Notes: generated by a model from the letters alone, not told the origin. Numbered from the stretch's first letter, positions 36,284 through 46,023 are shown. The stretch is 64,000 nt of DNA from Amylibacter marinus (GCF_030160015.1 NZ_BSNN01000004.1:186001-250000), one strand, 5' to 3'. Numbers and translations are program-made.

Positions 36284-37873
36284 ATGCCCAAAGTACTTGT
36301 ATCTGACAAACTGTCTGAAACCGCCGTTCAAATCTTTCGCGACAATGGAATCGATGTAGATTTCGAACCAACTCTTGGCAAAGACAAGGACGCCCTGCTG
36401 GCCAAAATTGGCGAATATGATGGCCTAGCCATTCGTTCGGCCACCAAGGTCACCGAAAAGTTGCTAGAAGCCGCAACCAACCTAAAGGTCGTAGGCCGTG
36501 CGGGTATCGGTGTGGATAATGTGGATCTGAAAGCCGCATCTAAAAACGGCGTGATCGTTATGAACACCCCCTTTGGTAATTCTATCACCACCGCAGAACA
36601 TGCGATCGCGATGATGTTTGCCGTGGCACGCCAAATCCCAGAAGCATCGCAATCAACACATGCCGGCAAATGGGAGAAATCCAAATTTATGGGTGTTGAG
36701 CTGACCAACAAAACCCTTGGCTTGATCGGCTCAGGCAACATCGGGTCAATCGTTGCATCTCGCGCTTTGGGTCTAAAGATGAAGGTCGTCGCATATGACC
36801 CCTTCTTGTCCGAAGAGCGCGCCCAAGAAATGGGTGTCACCAAGGTAGAGTTGGACGAATTGCTGGGCAGATCAGATTTCATCACCCTGCACGTTCCAAA
36901 AACCGAGGCCACCGCAGGCATGATTTCTGCCGAAGCAATCGCAAAAATGAAACCAGGCATCCGCATCGTGAACTGTGCGCGTGGTGGCCTAGTAGATGAA
37001 GAAGCCCTCGCAGAGGCGTTGAAATCTGGCCATGTAGCCGGTGCCGCATTTGACGTATTCGCAGTAGAACCTGCAACAGATAGCCCGCTGTTCAATCTGC
37101 CAAATGTTGTGGTTACACCCCACCTTGGCGCGTCTACATCAGAGGCTCAGGAAAACGTCGCGATCCAAGTCGCAGAGCAACTGTCAGATTATCTGAATAA
37201 CGGCGCAGTATCCAATGCAATTAACATGCCATCCATCACCGCAGAAGAGGCGCCTATACTGGGGCCGTTTGTGAAATTGGCACAACACCTTGGCGCATTC
37301 GCGGGTCAGCTAACCGACGAACCGATCACCGAAATCAACATCGTCTATGATGGTGGTGTGGCCGAAATGAACACCAAAGCATTGGCATCTGCTGCAATCG
37401 CAGGCGTGATGCAGGCACAAAATCCGGATGTGAATATGGTGTCTGCACCCGTTATCGCGCAGGATCGCGGCATCAAGGTTTCAAACACAACCCAAGCAAA
37501 GTCAGGCGTTTTTGACAGCTATATCAAGCTGACTGTAAAAACAGCCGAGCGCGCGCGCGCAATTGCTGGGACTGTATTCTCTGACGGCAAGCCACGTTTC
37601 ATCCAAATCAAAGGGATCAACATTGATGCAGAGGTAGGTGCACATATGTTGTACACCACCAACAATGATGCGCCGGGTATCATCGGTACATTGGGTCAAA
37701 CCATGGGGGCCAATGATGTTAATATTGCGAACTTTACATTGGGTCGTACAGAGGTGGGCGGTGATGCAATCGCCCTGTTGTATTTAGACGATACTCCAAA
37801 CCAAGAAGCGCTGGATGCGCTAAAGGAAACCGGCATGTTTAAAACGGTTTCTGCTCTTAAATTCGAGATGTAA
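36284..37873 (+). CDS. serA: D-3-phosphoglycerate dehydrogenase
   Basis: SerA catalyses the first, committed step of serine synthesis, oxidising 3-phosphoglycerate with NAD. The 529 residues have the catalytic/NAD domains (LGLIGSGNIGSIVASRA, the catalytic arginine in VNCARGGLVDEEAL and the Glu-His pair ending VTPHLGAST), an intervening domain from about 320, and a C-terminal ACT domain from about 455 (MLYTTNNDAPGIIGTLGQ) that typically binds serine. AAAGGAGG precedes the ATG. It forms an operon with serC and ends in a strong terminator. Confidence 0.95.
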   Translation: MPKVLVSDKLSETAVQIFRDNGIDVDFEPTLGKDKDALLAKIGEYDGLAIRSATKVTEKLLEAATNLKVVGRAGIGVDNVDLKAASKNGVIVMNTPFGNSITTAEHAIAMMFAVARQIPEASQSTHAGKWEKSKFMGVELTNKTLGLIGSGNIGSIVASRALGLKMKVVAYDPFLSEERAQEMGVTKVELDELLGRSDFITLHVPKTEATAGMISAEAIAKMKPGIRIVNCARGGLVDEEALAEALKSGHVAGAAFDVFAVEPATDSPLFNLPNVVVTPHLGASTSEAQENVAIQVAEQLSDYLNNGAVSNAINMPSITAEEAPILGPFVKLAQHLGAFAGQLTDEPITEINIVYDGGVAEMNTKALASAAIAGVMQAQNPDVNMVSAPVIAQDRGIKVSNTTQAKSGVFDSYIKLTVKTAERARAIAGTVFSDGKPRFIQIKGINIDAEVGAHMLYTTNNDAPGIIGTLGQTMGANDVNIANFTLGRTEVGGDAIALLYLDDTPNQEALDALKETGMFKTVSALKFEM

Positions 37874-37891
37874 ATTCTAATACATAAATTC

Positions 37892-38866
37892 CTATTGGGC
37901 ATCCCGCTGGGGTGCCCTTTTTGTTAGTAAATTCGGCAAATCGTTCGACCAAATATATCCGGTAAATCCCTGTGCGACCTCGTCTAACATTTCTGGGCTA
38001 TCAATGCCGAGAATGCGACTGTTTTTTTGCAATGGGCCAACCAGCACAATATCCGTTTGATTTGCGCTCATGCGCGCCTGAAACCGCAGGGGCCACCCCC
38101 AAAGATACGGAGCAATATCACTCGGTATCATCACGATCTGATTTCGGCATGCCCGAGGCACAAAACCAGACCAACCAATAAGCGTATATTGTACGACGCA
38201 TCTCTTGACACTCTTGCGGGTAAAACCCTTAATTCCTAGACCTGCATTTATAACATAGTTGGTTGGTTCATCTCCACCGTACACCCCAAAAATCTGATCC
38301 TTATATGCCGGCACATCGCGCAAACGTCTTACAAGCTCTTTGCCCTCACTTCGCTTGTTACTTTTGTAGTTAATTAGAAATTTCTCCGTCGGGAACCTTG
38401 CCAAAACCTCGGCAAGGTTTGGCATCATGCCCACCCCAGATCCACGCAGAGGAAAATGAGAGCCATCTGTGGAATATCCGTGGCCCAAATCTAACGTCCG
38501 AAGGTCATCATAGGTAATTTTATTCGTTTGCCCTGTTCCATTTGTGCGGCAATCAATGGTCCAGTCATGAAAAACTGCGAACACCTTATCAGGGGTGAGA
38601 TGGACATCCAGCTCAACCACCTCGGCGCCTAGCTCAAATGCAGCCTGCATCGATGGCAAGGTGTTCTCGATGTAGCTATGGGCCGGCGGGGCAATAGGCT
38701 GGGCAGTACAGGTATCTAGATTCAGCTCTTTTCCCGCAAAGGTTTGATGAATACCGCGATGCGATAATATTTTGGGATCTTGGTCAGTGGGCGACATAAA
38801 CAAAGAGGTATTATTTAGCCACATTACCGATATAAAAAATGCGAAACAAATAATGAACTTTGGCAT
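37892..38866 (-). CDS. Glycerophosphodiester phosphodiesterase, exported
   Basis: A 324-residue GDPD-family enzyme that hydrolyses glycerophosphodiesters to glycerol 3-phosphate and an alcohol. An N-terminal hydrophobic segment (FIICFAFFISVMWLNN) acts as signal or anchor. Catalytic motifs follow: LSHRGIHQTFAG, ENTLPSMQAAFELGAEVVELDVHLT and FHDWTIDC. The ATG at 38866 is chosen; a TTG lies 6 bp upstream. Its last codons overlap the serA terminator on the other strand. It is last in the leftward CcdA-to-GDPD string. Confidence 0.86.
   Translation of the reverse strand: MPKFIICFAFFISVMWLNNTSLFMSPTDQDPKILSHRGIHQTFAGKELNLDTCTAQPIAPPAHSYIENTLPSMQAAFELGAEVVELDVHLTPDKVFAVFHDWTIDCRTNGTGQTNKITYDDLRTLDLGHGYSTDGSHFPLRGSGVGMMPNLAEVLARFPTEKFLINYKSNKRSEGKELVRRLRDVPAYKDQIFGVYGGDEPTNYVINAGLGIKGFTRKSVKRCVVQYTLIGWSGFVPRACRNQIVMIPSDIAPYLWGWPLRFQARMSANQTDIVLVGPLQKNSRILGIDSPEMLDEVAQGFTGYIWSNDLPNLLTKRAPQRDAQ
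37897..37922 (+). terminator. Rho-independent terminator of serC-serA
   Basis: Stem GGGCATCCC (37897-37905) with GGGGTGCCC (37909-37917), loop GCT, then TTTTT. It lies 24 bp after the serA stop and overlaps the 3' end of the convergent GDPD gene. Confidence 0.88.
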
Positions 38867-38881
38867 AATCAAATAAAACCC

Positions 38882-39538
38882 CTAAATCTCTAACCCCATC
38901 ATATCCGCGGCAATCTCCAGAACCTCTTCTGGATGGCCTGCCATCATATCAGGTTCGGCGCGGCGTAACTCCTCGGCGTCGCCGAATCCCCATAGGGCGG
39001 CAATATTGGGGATGTCGTTGTTTTTTGCCCCGAAAATATCAAACTCGCGATCGCCGATCATAATCGCCTGCGCAGGATCGATACCTGTTTCATCCAGAGC
39101 ATGCTGCAACAATTCGGTTTTGTCGGCGCGTGTTCCATCCAGCTCTGATCCAAACAGCTGTTCGATATGGGCGTGCAATCCGAAATGGCCCACCACCTCT
39201 TGGGCAAAAACCAATGGCTTTGATGTGGCGATAAACAGACGCGCATCGATTTGGTGTAACTGATCAAACATCTCGCCAACGCCATCATAAATATCGGCCT
39301 CAAACATGCCTTCCTCAGCATAGCGCTCGCGGTAGATTTCCACCGCCTGCATCGCCAGGTCGGGGTCCTGTAGTAAATGCATGAACCCATGCCCAAGCGG
39401 CGGGCCAATCATCCATGTTAATTCCGCCGCATCAGGCACATCTGCACCCAGCTCGCGTAGCGTGTGTTGTACGCAATTGGTGATGCCCTCTTGGGGATCG
39501 ATTAGCGTGCCATCCAGATCAAAGAACAGGTTCAGCAT
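38882..39538 (-). CDS. HAD-family phosphatase (phosphoglycolate phosphatase-like)
   Basis: A 218-residue HAD hydrolase. Motif I is LFFDLDGTLIDPQEGI, with nucleophile and acid aspartates; motif II is FIATSKP; motif III/IV is AIMIGDREFDIFGAKNN. The cap domain is the small helical Gph type. Its ATG overlaps the stop of the upstream unknown gene by one base. The substrate is not known; the Gph/phosphoglycolate label is only the closest family. Confidence 0.82.
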   Translation of the reverse strand: MLNLFFDLDGTLIDPQEGITNCVQHTLRELGADVPDAAELTWMIGPPLGHGFMHLLQDPDLAMQAVEIYRERYAEEGMFEADIYDGVGEMFDQLHQIDARLFIATSKPLVFAQEVVGHFGLHAHIEQLFGSELDGTRADKTELLQHALDETGIDPAQAIMIGDREFDIFGAKNNDIPNIAALWGFGDAEELRRAEPDMMAGHPEEVLEIAADMMGLEI

Positions 39539-39876
39539 TACTTCTTATCCTCGAAAAACGGCGTCAACTGATAGACCACCACTGAATTTTCATCTAGTGC
39601 CTGCTGCATCAGCCCGCGCTCTTCTTCGTTGATATCATGGCCCTGTTCGATGCGCTCGTCCAATGTGCCGTATCCGGTCACATCCAGCGGCGCTAAATCA
39701 GCCTGTTTTAATAACGCAACCGTTTCGCGCACGGCCTCGGCCTCGTCCACACCCGAGCTGAAACACATCAGCGCGCCACCGGTGGCTCCCTTGGGCAGGC
39801 CATCGTTCTCGTTGCGGCCCACCTCGACCAACAGGGTAAAGACCTGCTGTTTTCTCTTTTGCTTTTTCTCTGTCAT
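39538..39876 (-). CDS. Conserved-looking hypothetical protein
   Basis: A 112-residue soluble protein that I do not recognise. It has a basic N-terminus (TEKKQKRKQQ), then VFTLLVEVGRNENDGLPKGATGGALMCFSSG and an acidic helical half. There is no signal peptide or membrane segment. It overlaps the HAD gene by one base and lies 38 bp after the thioredoxin-like gene, so it is co-transcribed. The start at 39876 is chosen over one 27 bp upstream because the extension is hydrophobic and unlike the rest. Confidence 0.6.
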   Translation of the reverse strand: MTEKKQKRKQQVFTLLVEVGRNENDGLPKGATGGALMCFSSGVDEAEAVRETVALLKQADLAPLDVTGYGTLDERIEQGHDINEEERGLMQQALDENSVVVYQLTPFFEDKK

Positions 39877-39914
39877 GGCGGCGGTATAGAACAGCGCCGC
39901 CAACTAAGAAAGAC

Positions 39915-40328
39915 CTAAGAGCTGGCCACGGCCAATGCCGCATCCATCAGCTCTTTGATCGCGCTCTTTGATGTACCGGCCACAATGCGCCCCAACTCGT
40001 CTGACCCCTTTAGCGCGATCAACGTTGATCTGCGCGGTATGTTGCGCTTTGTTGATACGGGATGGCTGCCGTACTTGTCGAAATCGACCTTCACAAACAG
40101 AATATGCGCATCGTAATCAGCGTTCGATTTGCGCAGCTCGTTAATCACCCGCTCTTGGCGCGCACAGGTCGAACACCAGCCAGTGTAGTAATCCACAAAC
40201 ACGGTCTTGCCCTCATCCAGCGCCTTCTGGATCACACCAGGGCTAAAGGATACAGTATCTGCTGCAAGCGCAGCTGGCGCAAATGCCCCCATAGCCAATG
40301 TACTTGTGATAAATGTTCTACGTTTCAT
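39915..40328 (-). CDS. Exported thioredoxin-like protein
   Basis: A 137-residue protein with a twin-arginine-like start (MKRRTFITSTLAMGAFAPAALA) and one thioredoxin domain. The active site is WCSTC in YYTGWCSTCARQERVINEL, and the cis-Pro region is RRSTLIALKG with a Ser-Thr in place of the usual Thr-Pro. The ccdA gene lies 9 bp upstream, so electrons from CcdA probably reduce this protein in the periplasm. Confidence 0.85.
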   Translation of the reverse strand: MKRRTFITSTLAMGAFAPAALAADTVSFSPGVIQKALDEGKTVFVDYYTGWCSTCARQERVINELRKSNADYDAHILFVKVDFDKYGSHPVSTKRNIPRRSTLIALKGSDELGRIVAGTSKSAIKELMDAALAVASS

Positions 40329-40337
40329 GTCTCTCTC

Positions 40338-41051
40338 CTATAGTGCGACTGATAAATCTTGGAACCAATAGGGCAGGCTCTCTACCGCCCAGCGTTCGAT
40401 GGTATGGTGTAGGCGGGTTAGAATCATAACCCCAACGGCTATGAAAACGCCCCCCATTAGGGGTTTGGATTTCTCGGCCAAGCCCTGTAATTTCTGTGCA
40501 CGCTTGCGGATCAGGTTCTGTCCGCCCATCCCAATGCCGATAATCAGGGTCGATACACCCAATGCAAAGAACAGCATAATCAGAAAAGCCCAAAACAAAT
40601 TTTCACCTTGGCTGGCCAATGCGATTGCCCCGCCTAGCGTTGGCCCAATACACGGAGACCAAACCGCCCCCAACAATGTACCGCCAATAAATTGCCCGCG
40701 CAGACCAGAGGTAGGGCTATTGCCGATCTGTTGATCCGCATTCTGTGCAAATCGGGCGAGACCCCGTTCGAATATCGCACCCAAAGGACGGATCAGTAGA
40801 ATCAGTCCAAACACGATCATCACCCATGCACCGATACTAGACAGGCGATCCACGCTTAGGCCGATTGCTCGCCCAAACAGCGCGACAAACATCCCAAATC
40901 CAATGAACGAGATCGACATCCCCAGGGCCAAAGCCAATGGCCCGCGCTTGTCTGCGTTCAGCGCTGTCACCAAAACAATCGGAAGCACCGGCAAAACACA
41001 GGGGTTAATCAGGGTCAAAAGGCCCGCTATATATGCAAAGATAAGTTCCAT
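40338..41051 (-). CDS. ccdA: CcdA/DsbD-type membrane electron carrier
   Basis: A 237-residue membrane protein with about six helices. The paired redox cysteines are in LTLINPCVLPVLPIVL (about residue 18) and GAVWSPCIGPTLGGAIAL (about 133), the CcdA hallmark. It passes electrons from cytoplasmic thioredoxin to periplasmic thiols. It is co-transcribed with the thioredoxin-like gene. The same family is also called cytochrome c biogenesis protein; this copy may serve other disulfide targets. Confidence 0.87.
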   Translation of the reverse strand: MELIFAYIAGLLTLINPCVLPVLPIVLVTALNADKRGPLALALGMSISFIGFGMFVALFGRAIGLSVDRLSSIGAWVMIVFGLILLIRPLGAIFERGLARFAQNADQQIGNSPTSGLRGQFIGGTLLGAVWSPCIGPTLGGAIALASQGENLFWAFLIMLFFALGVSTLIIGIGMGGQNLIRKRAQKLQGLAEKSKPLMGGVFIAVGVMILTRLHHTIERWAVESLPYWFQDLSVAL

Positions 41052-41149
41052 GGCGCCACCCTAACCTGATCTGCATAGCGAACAATAAACGTTTCGCTGA
41101 TGGGACGTAACATCTGCTTTAGAAATGTTTCATAATTTTGGTGGCGCAT

Positions 41150-41179
41150 AAAAAAGGGCACACCAGAATTGGCATGCCC
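41150..41179 (-). terminator. Rho-independent terminator of dapD
   Basis: On the minus strand, stem GGGCATGCCA pairs with TGGTGTGCCC (two G-U pairs) across 41156-41179, followed by five or more T. It ends the leftward dapD transcript. Confidence 0.8.
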
Positions 41180-41200
41180 AAATTTCAAATTGCAAACGCC

Positions 41201-42028
41201 TTAGTCGCGCAACAACTCATTGATCGATGTTTTCGAACGGGTCTTTGCATCGACCTTTTTCACGATCACAGCACAATACAGGTTTACGCCGTTTTTGGAT
41301 GGCATAGATCCCGCCACCACAACTGATCCTGCTGGAACCTCGCCATACATCACTTCTCCGGTTTCGCGATCCAAGATTTTTGTGGATTGGCCGATGAATA
41401 CGCCCATGCCCAGCACAGAGCCTTCGCGAACGATACAGCCCTCTACCACCTCAGAACGCGCGCCGATGAAACAGTTGTCTTCGATGATGGTTGGGCCAGC
41501 CTGCATAGGCTCTAGCACACCACCAATACCTACACCGCCAGATAGATGCACATCTTTGCCGATCTGCGCACAGGAACCAACAGTGGCCCATGTATCGACC
41601 ATGGTGCCCTCGCCCACATAGGCGCCTAGGTTAACAAAGGATGGCATCAAGACCGCACCGGGTGCGATATAGGCTGATTTACGAACGATGCAATTGGGAA
41701 CAGCGCGAAACCCAGCGGTTTGAAATTCTGACGCGCCCCAGCCTTTGAATTTGCTGTCGACCTTATCCCACCAAGTGCCGTTTTGAGGTCCGCCCTCTTG
41801 GAGCTCCATATCTTGAATGCGAAAGCCTAGCAAAACCGCCTTTTTGGCCCATTGATTCACATGCCACTCACCTGATGCCGTTGGCTCTGCTACACGCAGG
41901 GATCCGCTGTCCAGCGCGGCCAGTGTCGCCTCGATTGCGTCACGTTGCTCGCCCTTGGTTGCGGATGTGATGCTGTCTCGGGCATCCCATGCGGCTTCGA
42001 TTGCTGTTTCTAGTTGCGCATTTGACAT
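41201..42028 (-). CDS. dapD: Tetrahydrodipicolinate N-succinyltransferase
   Basis: DapD succinylates tetrahydrodipicolinate in lysine/diaminopimelate synthesis. The 275 residues show [14 protein letters not shown] near 66 and a left-handed beta helix made of hexapeptide repeats (for example [27 protein letters not shown] in parts and [15 protein letters not shown]). The start at 42028 follows GGAG 7 nt upstream. It is divergent from the LOG-family gene. Confidence 0.94.
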   Translation of the reverse strand: MSNAQLETAIEAAWDARDSITSATKGEQRDAIEATLAALDSGSLRVAEPTASGEWHVNQWAKKAVLLGFRIQDMELQEGGPQNGTWWDKVDSKFKGWGASEFQTAGFRAVPNCIVRKSAYIAPGAVLMPSFVNLGAYVGEGTMVDTWATVGSCAQIGKDVHLSGGVGIGGVLEPMQAGPTIIEDNCFIGARSEVVEGCIVREGSVLGMGVFIGQSTKILDRETGEVMYGEVPAGSVVVAGSMPSKNGVNLYCAVIVKKVDAKTRSKTSINELLRD

Positions 42029-42127
42029 GACGTACTCCAATACTTGACGTTCCACTCGTTACCTGTCCCTATAGTGGCAGAACACGCAACGCGCAATGCG
42101 CCGCAAAAACTGAATTGGATTTCAACA

Positions 42128-42937
42128 ATGGCTAGAAAACAAAAATCATTCCCAGATGCAGAAACAGACCTAAAGAGCGCCTCAGGTGTACCCGAGACCG
42201 CCCAGACCAAGGCACCGGCCTATCGCCTTGCCTTTGCCGATGACGATTTCCTATGCTCAGACGAATTGCGCTCGGTGCGCATTCAACTGGAAATGATGAA
42301 ACCAGAGCTGGTTCTGGCAGAACGCGGTATCGAAAGCACCGTCGTGATGTTTGGTGGTGCCCGCATTCCCGCACCCAAAGACAAGGCAAAAGCCCGCACC
42401 GAAACATTGGCGAACCTGTCTAAATATTACGACGAGGCCCGCGAATTTGCCCGCCTTGTGACCGAGAAGAGCATGAAGAGCTATGGCCAGCAGGATGTGA
42501 TTGTAACCGGCGGTGGCCCCGGCGTGATGGAGGCCGGAAATCGCGGTGCCATGGATGCAGGCGGATCCAGCATTGCCCTGAATATCGTATTGCCCTTCGA
42601 GCAGGCCCCCAATGAATATTGCACCCCTGAGCTGTGCTTTAATTTCCACTATTTCGCCACGCGCAAAATTCATTTCCTGATGCGCGCCAAGGCCGTAACG
42701 GCCTTCCCTGGTGGCTTTGGCACATTAGACGAATTGTTTGAGACACTGACCCTCATTCAAACACAGCGCATGAATCGTGTGCCGATCCTGTTGTTCGGCG
42801 AAGAATTCTGGCGCTCGATCATCAACTGGGAAGTGTTGGCAGACGCTGGTACGATTTCCGCCGATGACTTGGATCTTTTCCAATTCGTGGAAACCGCCCA
42901 ACAGGCCGTAGACATCCTAGACAACTGGGAAAGCTAG
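42128..42937 (+). CDS. LOG-family protein (Rossmann-fold, TIGR00730)
   Basis: A 269-residue protein of the lysine-decarboxylase-like/LOG family, whose members hydrolyse cytokinin nucleotides or AMP-like molecules. It has VTGGGPGVMEAGNRGAMDAGG and the signature FPGGFGTLDELFETLT. The N-terminal 60 residues are a variable extension. The first ATG that gives a family-like start is 42128; the longer frame begins inside the dapD promoter. The catalytic arginine and glutamate in PGGFGTLDE are kept. True substrate unknown. Confidence 0.85.
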   Translation: MARKQKSFPDAETDLKSASGVPETAQTKAPAYRLAFADDDFLCSDELRSVRIQLEMMKPELVLAERGIESTVVMFGGARIPAPKDKAKARTETLANLSKYYDEAREFARLVTEKSMKSYGQQDVIVTGGGPGVMEAGNRGAMDAGGSSIALNIVLPFEQAPNEYCTPELCFNFHYFATRKIHFLMRAKAVTAFPGGFGTLDELFETLTLIQTQRMNRVPILLFGEEFWRSIINWEVLADAGTISADDLDLFQFVETAQQAVDILDNWES

Positions 42938-43806
42938 GGCAGGATATATTCGACGATTTCAGAGGCTAGAAAAAACCTGAAATTGTCATCCGAAATCATC
43001 GTGGCCCGCAAATTTCCCTGTGGGTCACGCCAAACACTAATCCCCTCTAGGTTATCATGGCGCCCTGTTCGGGTGCGCAGGTGGCGCCGCTCGTCCCTAA
43101 GGCCGCTTTGCCCCATGGCAAAGCTGCGCAGCTGTGTCGCAAAGCCAAATCCCGCAAAGTGACGCTCTAGCACATAGAACCGCCCATCAGGGCCGATATC
43201 CGCCCCCACCATTAGAAACGGGTGATCCCGCGGCACCTGCCCATAGATATCCCATGCCCCACCTTGATATCGATAGATCGGGAAGGGCCGTTTCTCATGG
43301 CCAGATCGCTCCGGCATCGTATAAAGAACCCCGTTTTTATCAATGGCCAGCGCCTCTAGGGATGAATTCTGTTGCATAGACTTAAATCGCGCATGCCCAG
43401 AAATATGCGCGGCGTTTCCGTCAATATCCGTGTATTTTCGCACGCGATGAAACCCCTCGAACGAAACAAAAATATCGCCATTTTGGGCCACCGCGATGCC
43501 CTCGGAATCGCTGTTATTCCCCGACACCGCACCGCCATCGATCTTGCGTACGGGTGACTGTTCTTGGGGGATCACACCAGTTAATGTACCGTCTTTACGC
43601 TCGAGCACACCGCGTAGGAACAGCCCATGGTCCGACAGGGCCAGGAATTCTTGGCCATTCTCATAAACATGAATCGCCGAAAACCCCCCGAATTTTGCCC
43701 CCTCACCGCTCAGCTTGGCCGCCCCAGAAAACCGAGCGGCGTCGCCCGCGCCCTCGGCCAGTGCCAATGTTGCACTGGCAAAAAATACCAAAATTGCCTT
43801 GATCAT
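42934..43806 (-). CDS. Exported esterase-like phytase-family protein
   Basis: A 290-residue protein with a signal peptide (MIKAILVFFASATLALA) and a beta-propeller-like body of the phytase-like (PF13449) type: FGGFSAIHVYENGQEFLALSDHG, SDSEGIAVAQNGDIFVSFEG, SLEALAIDKNGVLYTMPER, DNLEGISVWRDPQG. Acidic residues in these blades are known to hold calcium in related proteins. The ATG at 43806 overlaps the mepA stop (ATGA), so both are co-transcribed. Whether it is a phosphatase is not shown. Confidence 0.78.
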   Translation of the reverse strand: MIKAILVFFASATLALAEGAGDAARFSGAAKLSGEGAKFGGFSAIHVYENGQEFLALSDHGLFLRGVLERKDGTLTGVIPQEQSPVRKIDGGAVSGNNSDSEGIAVAQNGDIFVSFEGFHRVRKYTDIDGNAAHISGHARFKSMQQNSSLEALAIDKNGVLYTMPERSGHEKRPFPIYRYQGGAWDIYGQVPRDHPFLMVGADIGPDGRFYVLERHFAGFGFATQLRSFAMGQSGLRDERRHLRTRTGRHDNLEGISVWRDPQGNLRATMISDDNFRFFLASEIVEYILP

Positions 43807-44696
43807 TTGCTTTTCAAAACGGCGGCGCATTTATTAGGTAGGTCTGCCATGGTGAACTGGCGTGGATGTTTGCGCGGCTTGGGCTTGGGGGCGTTGGGGT
43901 CTGGTTTGGCAGGCCTTAGGGCATCGGTCACCCACCAGTTCAGCGTCTCATCGCAACCATCCCCGCCCTTTGACAATGCAGAAACGGTGGGCTTTTGCGT
44001 TTCGCATCTGCGATCACCCTTGGGGCATTTCAGGCGTACATGAAAATGGTAATTATGCCCCCAGAACGGGCGGATTTTCTGCAACCAGTCGCGATTGCCA
44101 CGGGCATGTTTGCACATATAAATCTTGACGGGTGGGGTTACAAAAATACGATCCACAGCGCGATCTTTGGCCGCTATCTCCATGACCTTCATATGTTGTT
44201 TTGTCCAGTTTTTGCTAACCGAGCGCTGATCTCCAGACCGCATATTGGCCGATGACAGAGATTCGCGTTCTGCGACTGTTAGGTTCAGATTCTTTGCCGC
44301 CAGCAACCAGATGTCGGCATCCAGTCCCATTTGATGCGAGGCATGACCAGAGATCATCGGGCCACCCCGAGGTTGGGAGATATCGCCAACGTATAGCCCC
44401 TTCCAGCGGGTCTTTTTGGCCACCTCGGCGGAAACCCGTTCGATATAGTCGATCATATCAGGGTGCCCCCAATTCCGGCCACGAGACAGGCGCATGGCCT
44501 GCCATGTGGGGCCATTTGGCGCCAGTTCTACCCCACCTGCAAGGCATCCCTTGGAATAAAATCCAATTGACTGGGGTTTTTGGTGCGAGCCTTCGGTCTT
44601 GGCCCCCAGCAAAAACCGCGCGCGCGTTTCCGCGACCGCAAATGTTGTGTGAAAAAATGACCCTAAGAATATTGCAACAAAAATCACTCTGAGCAT
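43803..44696 (-). CDS. mepA: Penicillin-insensitive murein endopeptidase
   Basis: MepA cuts D-Ala-meso-DAP cross-links in the periplasm. The 297 residues start with a signal peptide (IFVAIFLGSFFHTTFAVA). Zinc-binding motifs are PMISGHASHQMGLDADIWL (with H-x-x-x-x-x-x-D) and the C-terminal FWGHNYHFHVRLKCP. Extra cysteine-rich and proline-rich segments (CPKGDRRC, PNAPKPKPRKHP) follow. The open frame extends 171 bp further upstream into the transporter gene; the ATG at 44696 gives the proper signal peptide. Confidence 0.9.
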   Translation of the reverse strand: MLRVIFVAIFLGSFFHTTFAVAETRARFLLGAKTEGSHQKPQSIGFYSKGCLAGGVELAPNGPTWQAMRLSRGRNWGHPDMIDYIERVSAEVAKKTRWKGLYVGDISQPRGGPMISGHASHQMGLDADIWLLAAKNLNLTVAERESLSSANMRSGDQRSVSKNWTKQHMKVMEIAAKDRAVDRIFVTPPVKIYMCKHARGNRDWLQKIRPFWGHNYHFHVRLKCPKGDRRCETQKPTVSALSKGGDGCDETLNWWVTDALRPAKPDPNAPKPKPRKHPRQFTMADLPNKCAAVLKSK

Positions 44697-44700
44697 CGTA

Positions 44701-46023
44701 TTATTCGCCGTCCTCTTGCACCCAATAAAGTAAACACAGACCAATACAAAACAGCACAATAAGCGGCGCATAACCAATACGCTGGCTACCCGTAAGGTAG
44801 GTGAAAATCCCCACCAACCCAGGCGCAAGCCACGCGGTGGCACGCCCCGCCAACCCATACAACCCAAAGGCCTCGGTCATGCGCTCTTGGTTTGCCAGTC
44901 GAACCATCAGGGTTCTGGAAGAGGCCTGTAGCGATCCGCCAGCGCCCCCTAAAAATGCCCCGCACACATACAATAACATATCAGGGAAATTACTATCCGC
45001 CGCCAAAGGCACGCCGAAAAATTGACTGCGTGAAGTGCCAATAATCAGCACGGTTACCACGATTAGGATCAGGATCGACGCGGTGATCACGGCCTTTGAC
45101 CCGAACCTACGGTCTGCGTGGCCACCAAAATAAGAAAACAAAGCCGCCGCAATACCGCCGATGATCCCAAAAATCCCGATCTGGGGCACAGACCAGCCCA
45201 ACACACCGGATGCATAGATCCCCCCAAAACCATAGAGCGCCATCAAGGCATCGCGGTAGAACATCGAGGACACCAAATAGGAAGCCAAGCTGATATTCTG
45301 AGGCAATGACTTTATGGTGCCCCAGAGCTCTTTCAATGCTTTGCCACTGCTGTTGGCCTTTTCGGCCATGCGCTTTGTATCGGGAACCCATGCGAAAAAC
45401 GGGATCATAAACACCGCATACCACAACGAAGTAATCGGCCCCACAGATCGCGTACCTTGGCGTGTCTCCGCATCCAACCCCAAGGCCGGCGCATTGCCCA
45501 GCAAGGTCTTGCCCTCTTCGTTCTCTGCGAAAAGCAACAGCATGATGAACAGCGCGATCAGCCCACCAACATAGCCCAAGGCCCATCCATTGCCCGATAT
45601 CCTGCTGATTTCATCCTCTGTGCCCATATCGGGCAACATGGCATTTACGAAAATCTGGCTCATTTCCATGCCAAACATCCCGATAGCAAAGATCACCAGA
45701 ATACCCATCACCCCGTTCATATTGGGCACCGCCCACCACAGGCCAAAAGACCCGACAACATAGAGTAGCGAGAACAATAACAACCATGGCTTTTTGGGGC
45801 CGAGGCTGTCTGATATGGCGCCAAATATTGGCCCCGCAAATGCCAAACATATACCAACAATCGTTAGCATGCCGCCCCAAAGGGCCTGCCCCTGAACGCC
45901 ATCACCCACAACCACAGAAGAGAAATAGGGGGCGAAAATAAAGGTGATCAACAAGGTATTGTAGGGCTGTGCGGCCCAATCATACATCATCCAGCCCCAT
46001 ACTTTTTTCGATCTACTGGCCAT
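44701..46023 (-). CDS. UMF1-family MFS transporter
   Basis: A 440-residue membrane protein with about 12 helices. The start WGWMMYDWAAQPYNTLLITFIFAPYF and the middle SRISGNGWALGYVGGLIALFIMLL are typical of the UMF1 (Atg22-like) branch of major facilitators. The ATG at 46023 follows GGAG by 6 nt; a GTG 6 bp upstream is less likely. It stops 4 bp before mepA. Substrate unknown; relatives in fungi export amino acids. Confidence 0.83.
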   Translation of the reverse strand: MASRSKKVWGWMMYDWAAQPYNTLLITFIFAPYFSSVVVGDGVQGQALWGGMLTIVGICLAFAGPIFGAISDSLGPKKPWLLLFSLLYVVGSFGLWWAVPNMNGVMGILVIFAIGMFGMEMSQIFVNAMLPDMGTEDEISRISGNGWALGYVGGLIALFIMLLLFAENEEGKTLLGNAPALGLDAETRQGTRSVGPITSLWYAVFMIPFFAWVPDTKRMAEKANSSGKALKELWGTIKSLPQNISLASYLVSSMFYRDALMALYGFGGIYASGVLGWSVPQIGIFGIIGGIAAALFSYFGGHADRRFGSKAVITASILILIVVTVLIIGTSRSQFFGVPLAADSNFPDMLLYVCGAFLGGAGGSLQASSRTLMVRLANQERMTEAFGLYGLAGRATAWLAPGLVGIFTYLTGSQRIGYAPLIVLFCIGLCLLYWVQEDGE

